Part shown: positions 46,972 through 56,324 of the stretch, in pieces
Layout: the number at the start of each line of letters is the position of its first letter
Position numbering within the stretch: the first letter of the stretch is position 1
Program-made: the position numbers and the translations under genes
NCBI RefSeq assembly: GCF_030408755.1
Contig: NZ_CP047209.1
Coordinates: 372,001 to 436,000 of the forward strand
Direction of reading: 5' to 3'
Length of the DNA: 64,000 nt
DNA from: Corynebacterium felinum
Lineage (GTDB): Bacteria > Actinomycetota > Actinomycetes > Mycobacteriales > Mycobacteriaceae
Notes under the pieces: model-generated
The model's database searches: none
Told to the model about the DNA's origin: nothing
What the model saw: the letters and a program-made list of their open reading frames with translations, nothing else

Positions 46972-47974
46972 GGGGGTGTCCTTACATTGTGTCAGTTTTT
47001 CCGTATCCTTTGTGCGAATGTTATGCGGGTTAGAGTGCGTGAGTTTTTCACGTTTTATCCGGTTTTCTTTTTCCGGGTTTTTCGTGAACCTCTGCTTAGG
47101 TGGGCAGTAGGGGTGTGGTGAATCTACTGGTCTAGGCGGGGGTATGTGCGCTTTAAGGCCTATAGTAGCAGTTCTGTGTTGGGTGCGGGGGTAGCTGTCG
47201 CTTTTTAAATACCCCCGCTTATAATGTTGCTGGTGTGGTTTTTGTGACTTAGCTGTGTGCAATTAAATTTTTGCGTGTGTTTCCTTTAAGCGCACTGGGT
47301 ACTGGAATAAATGAAGCGTGTATTTTTTAAGGCTTAATGATTGAGCACACAATTAAGATGATAACTACCTTTTGTTAACAGCTATGGTGTACTTATCCTC
47401 CTTCATGTGCCCATGCCTGCTGGATTTTGCTGGAGTTCATGTGTGTTTGATGGGTCGTGTGATTGCGCTGCGTGGGCGGAGGGTCGGGGGCCCTTCTGTG
47501 CTTGGCTTAGTCCGCCCACTTGTTGCTGTGTTTTGGCTTAGTGCACATGTTGGAAATTATCAGTTAGAGATAGAGCAAGTGCTACCAATAAAACCGCAGG
47601 TCAATTTTTGGCTTCGATTCTGAAACTCTAACTCTTAGGCGTGCATCCCTACACAGAGAGCAAAAGCGCACAATTTTTGTGCGGACTAGCCTAGCCACAC
47701 ATGCAGAGATCCGGTTACAGCTTATTCGCACTGGCTTCTTTCCCTGGGAGAAAGCAGGGGATGAGGCGGGCATGTGTGCGTGCCAGCGGTGCTTTAACGC
47801 ACGTGAATGCGGCGGGTAAATCAGCACAATTTCAGCAGCGTGTGTGCAGTTTTTGTGGTGTTGGGAATATTTTTTCCAACCCACTGGTTGCTTATGGGGA
47901 CAGTGTATCTGTTGTGCTTTTTCAACTACCTGTTTGCATTGGCTACAGGAGGCAGTAGTAAAGGAGATGTCGCC
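46972..47974. other. Intergenic region with a 72-bp dispersed element
   Basis: About 1 kb between divergent genes without a supported gene. It holds the 72-bp element at 47562-47633. Open frames starting near 47807 that run into the AhpD-like gene have no RBS at their start and are not used. Confidence 0.5.
47562..47633 (+). repeat. 72-bp dispersed element, copy 1
   Basis: Begins AGTTAGAGATAGAGCAAG and ends CTGAAACTCTAACT; the 8-base ends AGTTAGAG and CTCTAACT are perfect inverted repeats. The copy at 55312-55383 has the same length, ends and core, and the copy at 15353-15424 keeps the core. It lies in a gene-free region and is not within an IS. Confidence 0.85.
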
Positions 47975-48451
47975 ATGAGCACGAACTACCCACAGCAGCT
48001 GGAGCATGGCCCCTATTTGGATAAGAGTTTCCCAGAAGTGTACAAAGCTTTGGCGCTCACCTATTCCACATTGGGTCAAGAATTGGAGAAGGTTGGTTTG
48101 CCTCAGGATCTGGTAGAACTCGTGCTTGTGCGTGCCAGCCAGATTAATGGTTGTGCAACCTGCCTGTCCATTCATGCCCCACAGGCACGCAAGGCTGGTG
48201 TGAGCGAGGTGAAGCTGGATGTGCTAAATGCCTGGCGTGAGACTGATATTTTCAGTGTTCAGGAACGTGCAGCTTTGGATCTGACCGAGGCTTTGACCAT
48301 TTTGCCCACCGGGGCACGGGCTGCTGATGCGCCGCTGAAAGCGTTGGAAGTTTTTAGCCCTGAGCAGGTTGCTGCGTTGGGGTGGGCGATTGCTTTGATT
48401 AATGCTTTCAACCGGGTGTCTTTGGCTTCAGGGCACCCGGTGAAGGGCTAG
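47975..48451 (+). CDS. AhpD-like carboxymuconolactone decarboxylase family protein
   Basis: 158 residues, ATG 47975 behind AAGGAGATG. LVELVLVRASQINGCATCLSIHAPQAR carries the CxxC..H centre of AhpD-type proteins, which act as peroxidase partners or thiol enzymes. The rest is an all-helical bundle (ALALTYSTLGQELEKVGLPQ, ALGWAIALINAFNRVSL). No ahpC is adjacent, so the redox partner is unknown. Confidence 0.9.
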   Translation: MSTNYPQQLEHGPYLDKSFPEVYKALALTYSTLGQELEKVGLPQDLVELVLVRASQINGCATCLSIHAPQARKAGVSEVKLDVLNAWRETDIFSVQERAALDLTEALTILPTGARAADAPLKALEVFSPEQVAALGWAIALINAFNRVSLASGHPVKG

Positions 48452-48477
48452 TTTTTGTTCTGCGTGATCGCACTGGA

Positions 48478-48513
48478 ACAAGGGGTAGGAGGTTATTGAC
48501 TCCTGCCCCTTGT
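48478..48513 (+). terminator. Terminator after the AhpD-like gene
   Basis: ACAAGGGGTAGGAG pairs with CTCCTGCCCCTTGT (14 bp with one G-T pair) around an 8-base loop. GGTATTTC follows, so the T run is weak. Confidence 0.65.
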
Positions 48514-48674
48514 GGTATTTCGCTAGTGTTTGTTTTTCCCACGTCGTGGTTGTGCTCACGGTAGGATCGTGGCAACTGTGAATTTTTTTAGTTGCGCTTA
48601 GAGAGTGCGGGCGGCTGCTTCGTGTGGGGGAGTGCTCACATATAAAGAAGCTGTGGAGAAAGGCTGGTGTGGAC

Positions 48675-50114
48675 ATGGGTGATGATCACTTTGTGCAAGG
48701 TGAAGGTTCGACGGATGCGGCTGGGTTCAATGCCCAGTCGGCGGTGGATGCGCTGATTGCGCATTATGAGAAGTCTTGTGCCTTGGCGCACCGTGTGATC
48801 GCTCGTGGGGAGTATGAACAGTATGCGGCGGTGACTTATCCGAAACTTACGGTGACGGTGCATAGTTGGCATCCGATTGATCGCACGGCCCCGTTTGGCT
48901 ATGTGAACGAGGCGGGTACTTATTCGGCGGTGATTTCTAAGCCACGGTTGATGCGTAGTTATCTGGAAAATCAGTTGAAGCAGTTGTGTGCGCATTATCC
49001 GTGCACGATTACTGTGGGGGATTCTGGCCAGGCGATTCCGCCGGAATATATTGATCAGCTTGATAGCAGTGTGTTGGGTTCGCACCGGCACCCCGCGATT
49101 CCGCGGGCAACGCTCGATGATGTTCATGATGCGATTGTGGATGGTGATTGGGAGGCTTTTCATGGTGAGGAGAAGCCACTGGCGCATTTCACGGCGCACC
49201 GTTTCGATATTGCCTGTGCTCGTATTGAGCACTACACGGGGATGAGTGTTGATACTGTTCAGCGCTATATTTTGTTTACTAATTATGGGATGCATACGCG
49301 CGAGTTTTTGCGCTATGGATTGGCTGAGTTGCAGCGCGCGGGTAGTCGCTATACGAGTCTTGTGGTTGCGGGGATGACTATTACTCGTGCTGAGGCTACC
49401 GCGCTGGATGTGCATGAATTTACAAGCCATGATCGGTTCCAGATGCCGCGTTTTGATCTCGTTGCTGAGGATAATACGGGGATTACGATGGTCAATATTG
49501 GTGTGGGTCCGTCGAATGCGAAGACTATTACTGATTGTTTGGCTGTTCTCCGCCCAGAGGTGTGGGTGATGATTGGGCATTGTGCGGGGCTTGATGGGCG
49601 CATGCGGATGGGGGATTTGATTTTGGGCAATGCGTATCAGCGTTCCGATAATTTGTTGGATAGTCATATCCCGGTGAGCTTGCCTATCCCGGCGGTCCCG
49701 GAGGTGCAGCGTGCGCTTGAGGCGAGTGTGAAGGAGATTTATGGTGACGATCTTGATTTGATGCGCACGGGTACGGTGATTTCTACTGATGATCGGAATT
49801 GGGAGTGGCATACGCCGAAGGCACTGTGGGAGTGGTTGCGGGGATCGACTGCAGCCGCCTGTGACATGGAGTCGGCAACGCTTGCGGCGAATGGGTATCG
49901 TTATCGGATTCCGTATGGCACGTTGTTGAGTGTGTCGGATTTGCCTTTGCATGCGGTACCGAAGCTGCCGGCTGCGGCGCAGGCGTTTTATTCGAATTCT
50001 AAGCAGGCGCATGTGATGTGTGCGGTGCGTGCGGTGGAGTATTTGGCGCAGCGGCCCGAGCGTTTGCGTACCCGCAAGTTGCGTCGTACGGTTGCTGAGG
50101 TGCCGTTTCGCTAG
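48675..50114 (+). CDS. amn: AMP nucleosidase
   Basis: 479 residues. The N-terminal domain (YPKLTVTVHSWHPIDRTAPFGYV) and the C-terminal nucleoside phosphorylase-like domain (GAGLDGRMRMGDLILGNAYQR-type region, CDMESATLAANGYRYRIPYGTLLSVSD) are those of Amn (EC 3.2.2.4), which splits AMP into adenine and ribose-5-phosphate. The catalytic Asp/Glu lies in the MESATLAANG region. The ATG at 48675 is preceded by AGAAAGG; a GTG two codons upstream is possible. Confidence 0.93.
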   Translation: MGDDHFVQGEGSTDAAGFNAQSAVDALIAHYEKSCALAHRVIARGEYEQYAAVTYPKLTVTVHSWHPIDRTAPFGYVNEAGTYSAVISKPRLMRSYLENQLKQLCAHYPCTITVGDSGQAIPPEYIDQLDSSVLGSHRHPAIPRATLDDVHDAIVDGDWEAFHGEEKPLAHFTAHRFDIACARIEHYTGMSVDTVQRYILFTNYGMHTREFLRYGLAELQRAGSRYTSLVVAGMTITRAEATALDVHEFTSHDRFQMPRFDLVAEDNTGITMVNIGVGPSNAKTITDCLAVLRPEVWVMIGHCAGLDGRMRMGDLILGNAYQRSDNLLDSHIPVSLPIPAVPEVQRALEASVKEIYGDDLDLMRTGTVISTDDRNWEWHTPKALWEWLRGSTAAACDMESATLAANGYRYRIPYGTLLSVSDLPLHAVPKLPAAAQAFYSNSKQAHVMCAVRAVEYLAQRPERLRTRKLRRTVAEVPFR

Positions 50115-50655
50115 TGCGCTGCGTGTCGACGTCGGGGGTGAGGCGGCGTCGATACGCATAGTCAGGGTGCGCTGCGGGGGTAGTTGAAGAAAATCCGACC
50201 TAGGTATGATGGTGGTTTGTATCGCCGACGCTGCAGCTGCTGTGTGCTGACGAATTTTCGTATTTTTATTCAGCGTTGAGTGTAGGTGAATGACTGTGAT
50301 TTTCGCGTCCATTTAAACTGTGCTGCGGCTACAGTGTGGGATTGTTATTTTTCACAACCATGGTGCTGCACTTGCAGGTCACGAAGAAAATTCAGCATTC
50401 GGCAAACCCTGCACATAGATACAGTAAGCAGTGGATATACAGTACTCTTATGTGACTGTGCGCGGTGTGGGCTTAGGGGATCTGCGGCGAGGTGACCGTT
50501 GATCCGCTCAGGGGTTGATTTCGGGGTTTTCATCAGGGTTTCCCCCCACCCCAGAAGAGGAGGACACATAGCATTGGTGGCGGGGTGCGTGATACTTTTG
50601 CAGCTAAGACTTCAAGGAAAGTGCAAATATTGTGAAAAGGAAGGCCTAACGGATC
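50115..50655. other. Intergenic region between amn and the export system
   Basis: About 540 bases without a supported gene. The promoter of the export operon should lie here. A long antisense frame over amn extends into this region but is a shadow of amn. Confidence 0.5.
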
Positions 50656-52518
50656 GTGGCTGAGGATCAAGCAACTGGGACTGCCCCGAAATCATCGAAG
50701 AAGACGGCGCTGATCGGTGTAGCATTACTGGCGCTGCTCGCGGCCGCAGGTGGTGGTGTTTATGTGATGACATCGAATAATAAGGAACTCATCACTTCCG
50801 CTGACTATCGTGTTCTTGATACCCGCGATAATGCTCAGCGCGTCTCCGTTAGCGGCCAGGTTGAAGCGTTTAAAACGGTGGCGTTAACCACCCGTTTGCC
50901 AGGCCCGGTACAAACTATTGATGTGCGTGTGGGTGACCGTGTTCAACCTGAGCAAGTGGTGGCAAATATTGATGTTTCTGCCCTTGAGCGGGAGCTGGCG
51001 AATAAGCGGGCGCAGCAAACCGCAAATGATGCTACTGCCTTGAGTCAGATTGAAAACGCTGAGCGTGCGTATAACCAGAACAAGGCCATGGTTGATGAAG
51101 GGTTGAACCCAGAAATCAATGGTGCGGTCGCGGCTTTGCGCCAGGCTGAAGCTAATTACGAGAAGCTTAACGCGGAGTTCGAGTTTGCGCGCACTCAGCA
51201 TGCGCGTGGGAATGATCCGACGATTATTGCGCAGCACGCGGCGGTGCAAGCTGCCCGCGAACAGATGTTGTTGGCGGCGGTTGAGGCAGCCCGCACGGGT
51301 GCTAATGCTGCCTTTACGTCCCAGCAGCAGCAGCGTGATGTGCAAGCGCTTAACGACGCCAACGCGGCCTTAAGTGCGCTGGAACAACAGCGTGCCGCAG
51401 CGAGTGATGAAGAGGAGATTCGTCGCCTTGATTCCGAGATTGCTGCGATGAAGGCACAAGTGTCCCAATTGGAAACAGTGGTGGCGAAATACCCCCAGGC
51501 TTATACTGAGGCTGGTTTAGGGGCGGTGGGTAATGCCGCAGGTTTAAGCGCAGCGCAACGCACCTTGCAGGATTCGCAGCGCACCTTGGATCACACCTTA
51601 GGGGCGACGGATCAAAAACTAGCGGCTACCCAAAAAGATGTGGCTTTAGCTTTTGAAGCGAAAAAAGATGCGGCCACGAGCCTGGAAACGGCACGCCGAA
51701 GTGTGGATAATCAGCTGAAGAATCAGCAAGCCGCTGTCGATGATGCTGTGCGTTCGGCGCGTGCCGCGCGAGTTGCTGCGGGGGCAGGGGATTCCCAACT
51801 GCAGGTCGATATCGCTTCCTCCCAAGTACGCACCCCGACCGAAGGTGTAGTCACGCGCGTGGATGCAAAGGAAGGCGCACCAGCAGCAGGGGCGTTATTA
51901 ACCGTTGCTGATGATCGTCGCCTGATCGTGCGCTCCACTGTCAAAGAGTTGGATGTTTCCAAAGTGGAGGTGGGCCAAAAAGTTGAGTTCACTACTGCCG
52001 GAACTGGGGATAAGAAATTCACCGGCAAGGTTTCTTTCGTATCCCCTGCAGCTGCTCCACCTGAGTTGTTAAACCCAGCACTGGCAGCCGGTGCGAACCA
52101 ATCCTCCTCTACTACTCCGAAGGCAACCTTCCCTATCGAAATTGAGGTCGAAGGCGACCGCGAAGGTCTACGCCTTGGTGCTACCGCGAAGGCCCGGATT
52201 ATTACCAAGCCTGCAAGTACCAACATGCTTGTTGCCAAAGATGCTGTTTTCGAAGGCAAGAATAAGAACGAAAAGTTCGTGCTTGTGGTAGCAGAGCATG
52301 AGGGCAAGACGAAGATTGTCAAGCGTAAGATCACCGTGGGACACGAGTCGGAATTTGATTTTGAGGTCACCGGCGGTGACGCGAAGAAGGGCGATAAAGT
52401 TCTCACCGACTACAAGCGCTTCTTGGGCAAAATCGATGAGGAAGTAGAAGTCGAATCCACCCCAGCTACACCGGGGGAGAAGTCCGATGCCCCTGAGTCG
52501 AAGGAAGCTACGAAATAA
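50656..52518 (+). CDS. Membrane-fusion adaptor protein (MacA/HlyD-like)
   Basis: 620 residues, GTG start behind AAGGAAGG. One N-terminal helix (TALIGVALLALLAAAGGGVYV), then half of a lipoyl-like domain (PGPVQTIDVRVGDRVQPEQVVANID). A long helical coiled coil of about 270 residues follows (repeats of Ala/Glu/Gln, about 110-380), then the second lipoyl half (VRTPTEGVVTRVDAKEGAPAAG) and a barrel domain. The coiled coil is longer than in E. coli MacA. With the two genes downstream it forms an export system; the substrate is unknown. Confidence 0.85.
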   Translation: MAEDQATGTAPKSSKKTALIGVALLALLAAAGGGVYVMTSNNKELITSADYRVLDTRDNAQRVSVSGQVEAFKTVALTTRLPGPVQTIDVRVGDRVQPEQVVANIDVSALERELANKRAQQTANDATALSQIENAERAYNQNKAMVDEGLNPEINGAVAALRQAEANYEKLNAEFEFARTQHARGNDPTIIAQHAAVQAAREQMLLAAVEAARTGANAAFTSQQQQRDVQALNDANAALSALEQQRAAASDEEEIRRLDSEIAAMKAQVSQLETVVAKYPQAYTEAGLGAVGNAAGLSAAQRTLQDSQRTLDHTLGATDQKLAATQKDVALAFEAKKDAATSLETARRSVDNQLKNQQAAVDDAVRSARAARVAAGAGDSQLQVDIASSQVRTPTEGVVTRVDAKEGAPAAGALLTVADDRRLIVRSTVKELDVSKVEVGQKVEFTTAGTGDKKFTGKVSFVSPAAAPPELLNPALAAGANQSSSTTPKATFPIEIEVEGDREGLRLGATAKARIITKPASTNMLVAKDAVFEGKNKNEKFVLVVAEHEGKTKIVKRKITVGHESEFDFEVTGGDAKKGDKVLTDYKRFLGKIDEEVEVESTPATPGEKSDAPESKEATK

Positions 52519-52523
52519 CAGCA

Positions 52524-53351
52524 ATGGCTACTCATGAAACACCCTCCGGCCTGCTCATTGAGATGCACAACATTGTGAAAAAGTTCAACATCGGAACCGA
52601 AAATGAACTCACAGTGTTGCGCAACTGCGAATTCGATGTTGCCCCCGGCGAATTTGTCTCGGTTGTGGGATCGTCCGGTTGTGGTAAATCCACGCTGATG
52701 AACATCATTGGCATGCTTGACCGCCCCACCACGGGTAGTTATCGCCTCAGCGGGGTCGATGTGCTTGCCCTGCGCGATGATGAAGCTGCCCGCTACCGGA
52801 GTTTGCACATTGGCTTCGTTTTCCAAAACTTCAACCTCATCGGGCGTATCAGTGCGCGCAAAAACGTGGAAATGTCCATGATGTATGCCGGGGTAGGGCG
52901 CAAAGAACGCGAAGCCCGCGCTGATGAGCTGCTGGCAATGGTGGGCATGTCTGATCGTGCCGGGCATTCGCCAGCGGAACTGTCTGGTGGTCAAAAGCAG
53001 CGTGTGGCTATTGCCCGCGCCCTCGCCAATAACCCGGACCTGATCCTCGCAGACGAACCCACTGGTGCCCTCGACTCCAAAACAGGACGCATGGTGATGG
53101 ATTTGTTCCATACCCTGAACCAAGAACACGGGGCCACCATTGTGTTTATTACCCACAACCCCGAACTGGCTGCGGAAACCACCCGCATCGTGACTATGCA
53201 TGACGGTGTGATTTCTGGGCCGCGCGCACCCCGAGTACCGCAGCAAGCGCTGCGATTGGGTGTCGATGCTGCCCCTACCGAAGTGATTGCGCGCGCAGAT
53301 ACTGCAAGCAGTAGGGGCGTCGATAAGCATGAAAGGGGCGATCAAGCATGA
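52524..53351 (+). CDS. ABC exporter ATPase (MacB/LolD type)
   Basis: 275 residues. Walker A GSSGCGKST at about residue 52, signature LSGGQKQRVAIARAL, Walker B LILADEPTGALD and the His switch FITHNPELA are all intact. The family powers FtsX-like permeases in lipoprotein, peptide or macrolide export. It starts five bases after the adaptor stop and overlaps the permease start by four bases. Confidence 0.93.
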   Translation: MATHETPSGLLIEMHNIVKKFNIGTENELTVLRNCEFDVAPGEFVSVVGSSGCGKSTLMNIIGMLDRPTTGSYRLSGVDVLALRDDEAARYRSLHIGFVFQNFNLIGRISARKNVEMSMMYAGVGRKEREARADELLAMVGMSDRAGHSPAELSGGQKQRVAIARALANNPDLILADEPTGALDSKTGRMVMDLFHTLNQEHGATIVFITHNPELAAETTRIVTMHDGVISGPRAPRVPQQALRLGVDAAPTEVIARADTASSRGVDKHERGDQA

Positions 53352-54631
53352 GTATCGTCGAATCTTTGCGCCTTGCGCTGAGCAATGTTGCTGGTAACAA
53401 GATGCGCTCGCTGCTTACCCTTTTAGGTGTGGTCATCGGTATCGCCTCGGTAATTGCCATCCTCACTTTGGGTCAGGCGTTGCGTTCGTCGACAACATCG
53501 AGCTTGTCTGATTTTGGCGCGTCCGATTTTTCGATCATTATTCAGCCGATTCCGACGAAGGAAATGCTGGACGAAGTTGGCGGCGAGCAGTTCTATTATT
53601 ATTTCGGCGACCTCGAAGATCCCGATATGGAAATTTCGGAAGACATGGTTGAGGAGCTGCGCAGCTATCTCGGCACCGACCTGCAAGGTATCGCAATCGG
53701 CGATACCGGCTCGGTCAGCGGTGGCTACACCATTGGGGACGAGGAAGTGTCGGGCAACCTAAACTTTATCAATACCGATTTCCAGGACATGCGCGGCATT
53801 AAAATCGAGCATGGTCGAGCACTCAATGAAGACGATATTTTCGGCAACCGACCAGTTGCGGTTGTGTCGAAGCCGCTCGCTGAGAAGCTTTACGACGGCC
53901 AAGCAGCGCGCGCTGTCGGCCAAGAAGTAACCTTCGATACAGGTGAAGCGGAATTGAGAGTCACGATTGTGGGCGTGCAAAAGGAATCACAAGGCGGCCT
54001 CTTAGGAAGCTTCGGACCCCCACCCGCGAACGCCTATGTTCCTTATGGCAACCAAGCGCATTTCAAGGATGAGGTCGGGCACTGGCAAACCATCGCGGTG
54101 CGCAAAACCCCTGAGGCCGACGGCGCGGAATTTCAAAAGAAACTGGAGGAATATTTCGCACCCTACTACCAAGACTCCACCGAATACCGGGTGAAGATCC
54201 GCGATAACAGCACAGACTTGGACACCTTTAACAAGGTGCTCGGCACCATCAGTTCCGTGATCGCCGCCATTGGTGGAATTTCCCTGCTCGTGGGCGGTAT
54301 TGGCGTGATGAACATTATGCTCATCACCGTGACCGAACGCACCCGTGAAATCGGTATCCGCAAAGCACTAGGCGCAACCCGCCGCGATATCCGACGCCAG
54401 TTCGTGATCGAAGCAATGGTAGTGTGCATGATCGGCGGCATTATCGGCATGATCTTAGGCAGCGTGGTCGGTATGGTGGGTGCAACCTTCATGGGGGGAG
54501 TAGTACTCCCACCATTATGGGGTGTACTTGTTTCCTTGCTGTTCTGTTTGGCCATCGGCCTGTTCTTTGGATGGTACCCCGCCAACCGCGCGGCCAAACT
54601 CGACCCCATCGAAGCACTACGCCACGAGTAG
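53348..54631 (+). CDS. ABC exporter permease (MacB/FtsX family)
   Basis: 427 residues. N-terminal helix (KMRSLLTLLGVVIGIASVIAIL), a large external domain of about 230 residues, then three C-terminal helices (GGISLLVGGIGVMNIMLITVTERTREIGIRKALGA is the FtsX hallmark). It overlaps the ATPase gene (ATGA) and is closed by a terminator, so adaptor, ATPase and permease form one tripartite-like system in a Gram-positive organism. Confidence 0.93.
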   Translation: MSIVESLRLALSNVAGNKMRSLLTLLGVVIGIASVIAILTLGQALRSSTTSSLSDFGASDFSIIIQPIPTKEMLDEVGGEQFYYYFGDLEDPDMEISEDMVEELRSYLGTDLQGIAIGDTGSVSGGYTIGDEEVSGNLNFINTDFQDMRGIKIEHGRALNEDDIFGNRPVAVVSKPLAEKLYDGQAARAVGQEVTFDTGEAELRVTIVGVQKESQGGLLGSFGPPPANAYVPYGNQAHFKDEVGHWQTIAVRKTPEADGAEFQKKLEEYFAPYYQDSTEYRVKIRDNSTDLDTFNKVLGTISSVIAAIGGISLLVGGIGVMNIMLITVTERTREIGIRKALGATRRDIRRQFVIEAMVVCMIGGIIGMILGSVVGMVGATFMGGVVLPPLWGVLVSLLFCLAIGLFFGWYPANRAAKLDPIEALRHE

Positions 54632-54644
54632 TACTTGTTCTAAA

Positions 54645-54684
54645 AAACCACCTTCGTGTGCATGCTCACCAACGAAGGTGGTTT
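54645..54684 (+). terminator. Terminator after the export operon
   Basis: AAACCACCTTCGT pairs perfectly with ACGAAGGTGGTTT, 13 bp, around a 14-base loop, just after the permease stop. T run is short on this strand. Confidence 0.8.
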
Positions 54685-54781
54685 GAGCAATTCTAAGCCC
54701 CCATTACTTTTGCTACCGGTAATGATTAGGATGGTACTTAAAAGCCCATTGCTGTGACATGTACTTTGAGGAGGTTGAAAA

Positions 54782-55150
54782 ATGTTCGGCTATATCAATC
54801 TTGTTGTTGGCTTAGTACTCTTTGCTGGTCTGGGTGCTTTTATGGCTACAGCTATTCGCAATAACACGCTCGTGCGCAATGAAGCTCTCGGCATTCGCAC
54901 GAAAGCCACATTGGCATCCGATGCCGCGTGGCGCGCCGGCCATGAGGCTGCCCGCCCCTATTTGCACGGCGTTGTCGTAGTCGGGCTTGTGGGCGCGGGG
55001 GTATCACTTGCAGCTCTTCCTTTTGCGCTGAGCGACGGCGAGTTTGTCCAGTGGGGATTGTATGCTCTACCCGTCGTGTCTTTTGTGATACAGATTATGA
55101 TGTTTATCTGGTCTGCGCAGAAAGCAAATGCGGCAGCGAAAACTGTCTAG
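54782..55150 (+). CDS. SdpI-family membrane protein
   Basis: 122 residues behind GAGGAGG. Three helices; after the first come RNNTLVRNEALGIRTKATLASDAAWRAGHEAARP, the conserved N..GIRT..T..SD.AW segment of the SdpI/YhfL family, in which Bacillus SdpI gives immunity to a secreted toxin. No toxin gene is adjacent; in corynebacteria the role is unknown. Confidence 0.82.
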   Translation: MFGYINLVVGLVLFAGLGAFMATAIRNNTLVRNEALGIRTKATLASDAAWRAGHEAARPYLHGVVVVGLVGAGVSLAALPFALSDGEFVQWGLYALPVVSFVIQIMMFIWSAQKANAAAKTV

Positions 55151-55153
55151 CAC

Positions 55154-55201
55154 AAATCCTGCCCACTAGTCCCAGAAGGGAGCATAGGGGCAGGATTTTT
55201 T
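55154..55201 (+). terminator. Terminator after the SdpI-like gene
   Basis: AAATCCTGCCC pairs with GGGCAGGATTT around a 23-base loop and is followed by a T run, directly after the stop. Confidence 0.85.
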
Positions 55202-55853
55202 CGTGCGCTGTGCGCGGGAGTTAACCTAGCAATCCGCGCATGGAGTGTCCGGGGTAGTTTGGCTTCCAACCGGTTGCTGTGCGCAGGCTGTGGAAGGTGC
55301 TGGAAAATATCAGTTAGAGATAGAGCAAGCGCTACCTGTAAAACCGCAGGTCATTTTTCACCCCCTGCGCTGAAACTCTAACTATTAATTTTGAATCAAT
55401 CTTCACATATTAATAGGCCCCTTGCGGTCACTGGGTACCCGTACGCTTTGCGCATCCTCTTGGTTTTTCACCATCACCACCCGCCTTGTCAATGAATAGG
55501 ATGAGCGCAGCAGGTGGTGGGGATAGCAAGTCCAGGGGTGGGTGTGATGGCGAAGAGCTGCCCTTTTTCGCAGCGGAAAAACCTCCCCCAGGTGCACAGC
55601 GTGCCATCTTTGACCATCTGCTGCTATTGACACAGATTCCCCATGTGCGTACAAAGGAAAGAAACACACATTAGTTCTTTGTGGTTATTTTTTCAACGCC
55701 TTGAAAATAGTGCGTTCACTTCGAATAGATTCTACGAAGTAGTGCCGATAGTCGCAGGGAATTTTTTAAAACTGGGATGCGCGTCGGTGGGGTTACTACC
55801 CCAAGTTGATAGAAATTGTGTACACACTCAAGCTGGATGAAGGTGGCATTCTT
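55202..55853. other. Intergenic region with a 72-bp dispersed element
   Basis: About 650 bases with no supported gene. It carries the second copy of the 72-bp element at 55312-55383. The rest shows no gene or clear promoter. Confidence 0.5.
55312..55383 (+). repeat. 72-bp dispersed element, copy 2
   Basis: Same ends (AGTTAGAG/CTCTAACT) and length as the copy at 47562. The core ATAGAGCAAGCGCTACC, TAAAACCGCAGGTCA and CTGAAA is shared; the middle differs. In this copy an inner pair ACCTG/CAGGT can form. Confidence 0.85.
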
Positions 55854-56171
55854 ATGGGGCGACTGTCTTTTATGGATACTGTGCAAACCCCTGAAGGTGT
55901 TCGTGTTCCCGCCATTGTTTACGCTGCATGGGTCTCCCTTCTTATTACTGCGGGCTCAGCGGTCGGGTTACGAAAATTGGAGTTCCCGTGGTGGGTCTGG
56001 GTGATGAACTTCCTTGTGTTACTGCCTTGTGGTTATCTGATGATTCGTTATGCAATGGTGAAAAATGATGAGGGGGAATGGGTAATGGGGCGAAGGAAAA
56101 ATTTGCTTATCTTCAGTGCCATTTCCGCCACAATTTTCATTATCGTGCTGATCATTTACCGCTTTTTCTAA
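55854..56171 (+). CDS. Small membrane protein (three helices)
   Basis: 105 residues from the ATG at 55854, behind GAAGGTGG. Three helices are seen (VYAAWVSLLITAGSAVGL, WWVWVMNFLVLLPCGYLMI and LIFSAISATIFIIVLIIYRFF). The linker has a basic/acidic loop (KNDEGEWVMGRRKN). No family recognised. Confidence 0.7.
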   Translation: MGRLSFMDTVQTPEGVRVPAIVYAAWVSLLITAGSAVGLRKLEFPWWVWVMNFLVLLPCGYLMIRYAMVKNDEGEWVMGRRKNLLIFSAISATIFIIVLIIYRFF

Positions 56172-56283
56172 GGCGTAATTTTCATGCTGGTTGTGATTTA
56201 CCCAACCAGTATTTTCTGTGGCTGGTGGCAGCTTTCCTCTTCACGACGTTTGGTATGCGCTGCAGGGGTGTGGGCACAAGAAA

Positions 56284-56312
56284 AATCCTGCCCAGTGGTT
56301 TTGGGCAGGATT
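56284..56312 (-). terminator. Terminator of the membrane-anchored His-rich gene
   Basis: AATCCTGCCC pairs with GGGCAGGATT around a 9-base loop; on the minus strand a T-rich run follows. It ends the gene at 56325. Confidence 0.85.
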
Positions 56313-56324
56313 TGTGTGGGGTTG

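Noticed and set aside
47562..47633. Assignment of the 72-bp element to hammerhead, twister or other named ribozymes
   Set aside because: CTGAAAC recalls part of the hammerhead core, but CUGANGA is missing, and no twister or pistol core could be laid on the sequence.
48636..50312. A long open frame antisense to amn (558 codons)
   Set aside because: It mirrors the codon pattern of amn, has very high Arg/His/Ile content and no family features. The sense strand encodes a clear AMP nucleosidase.
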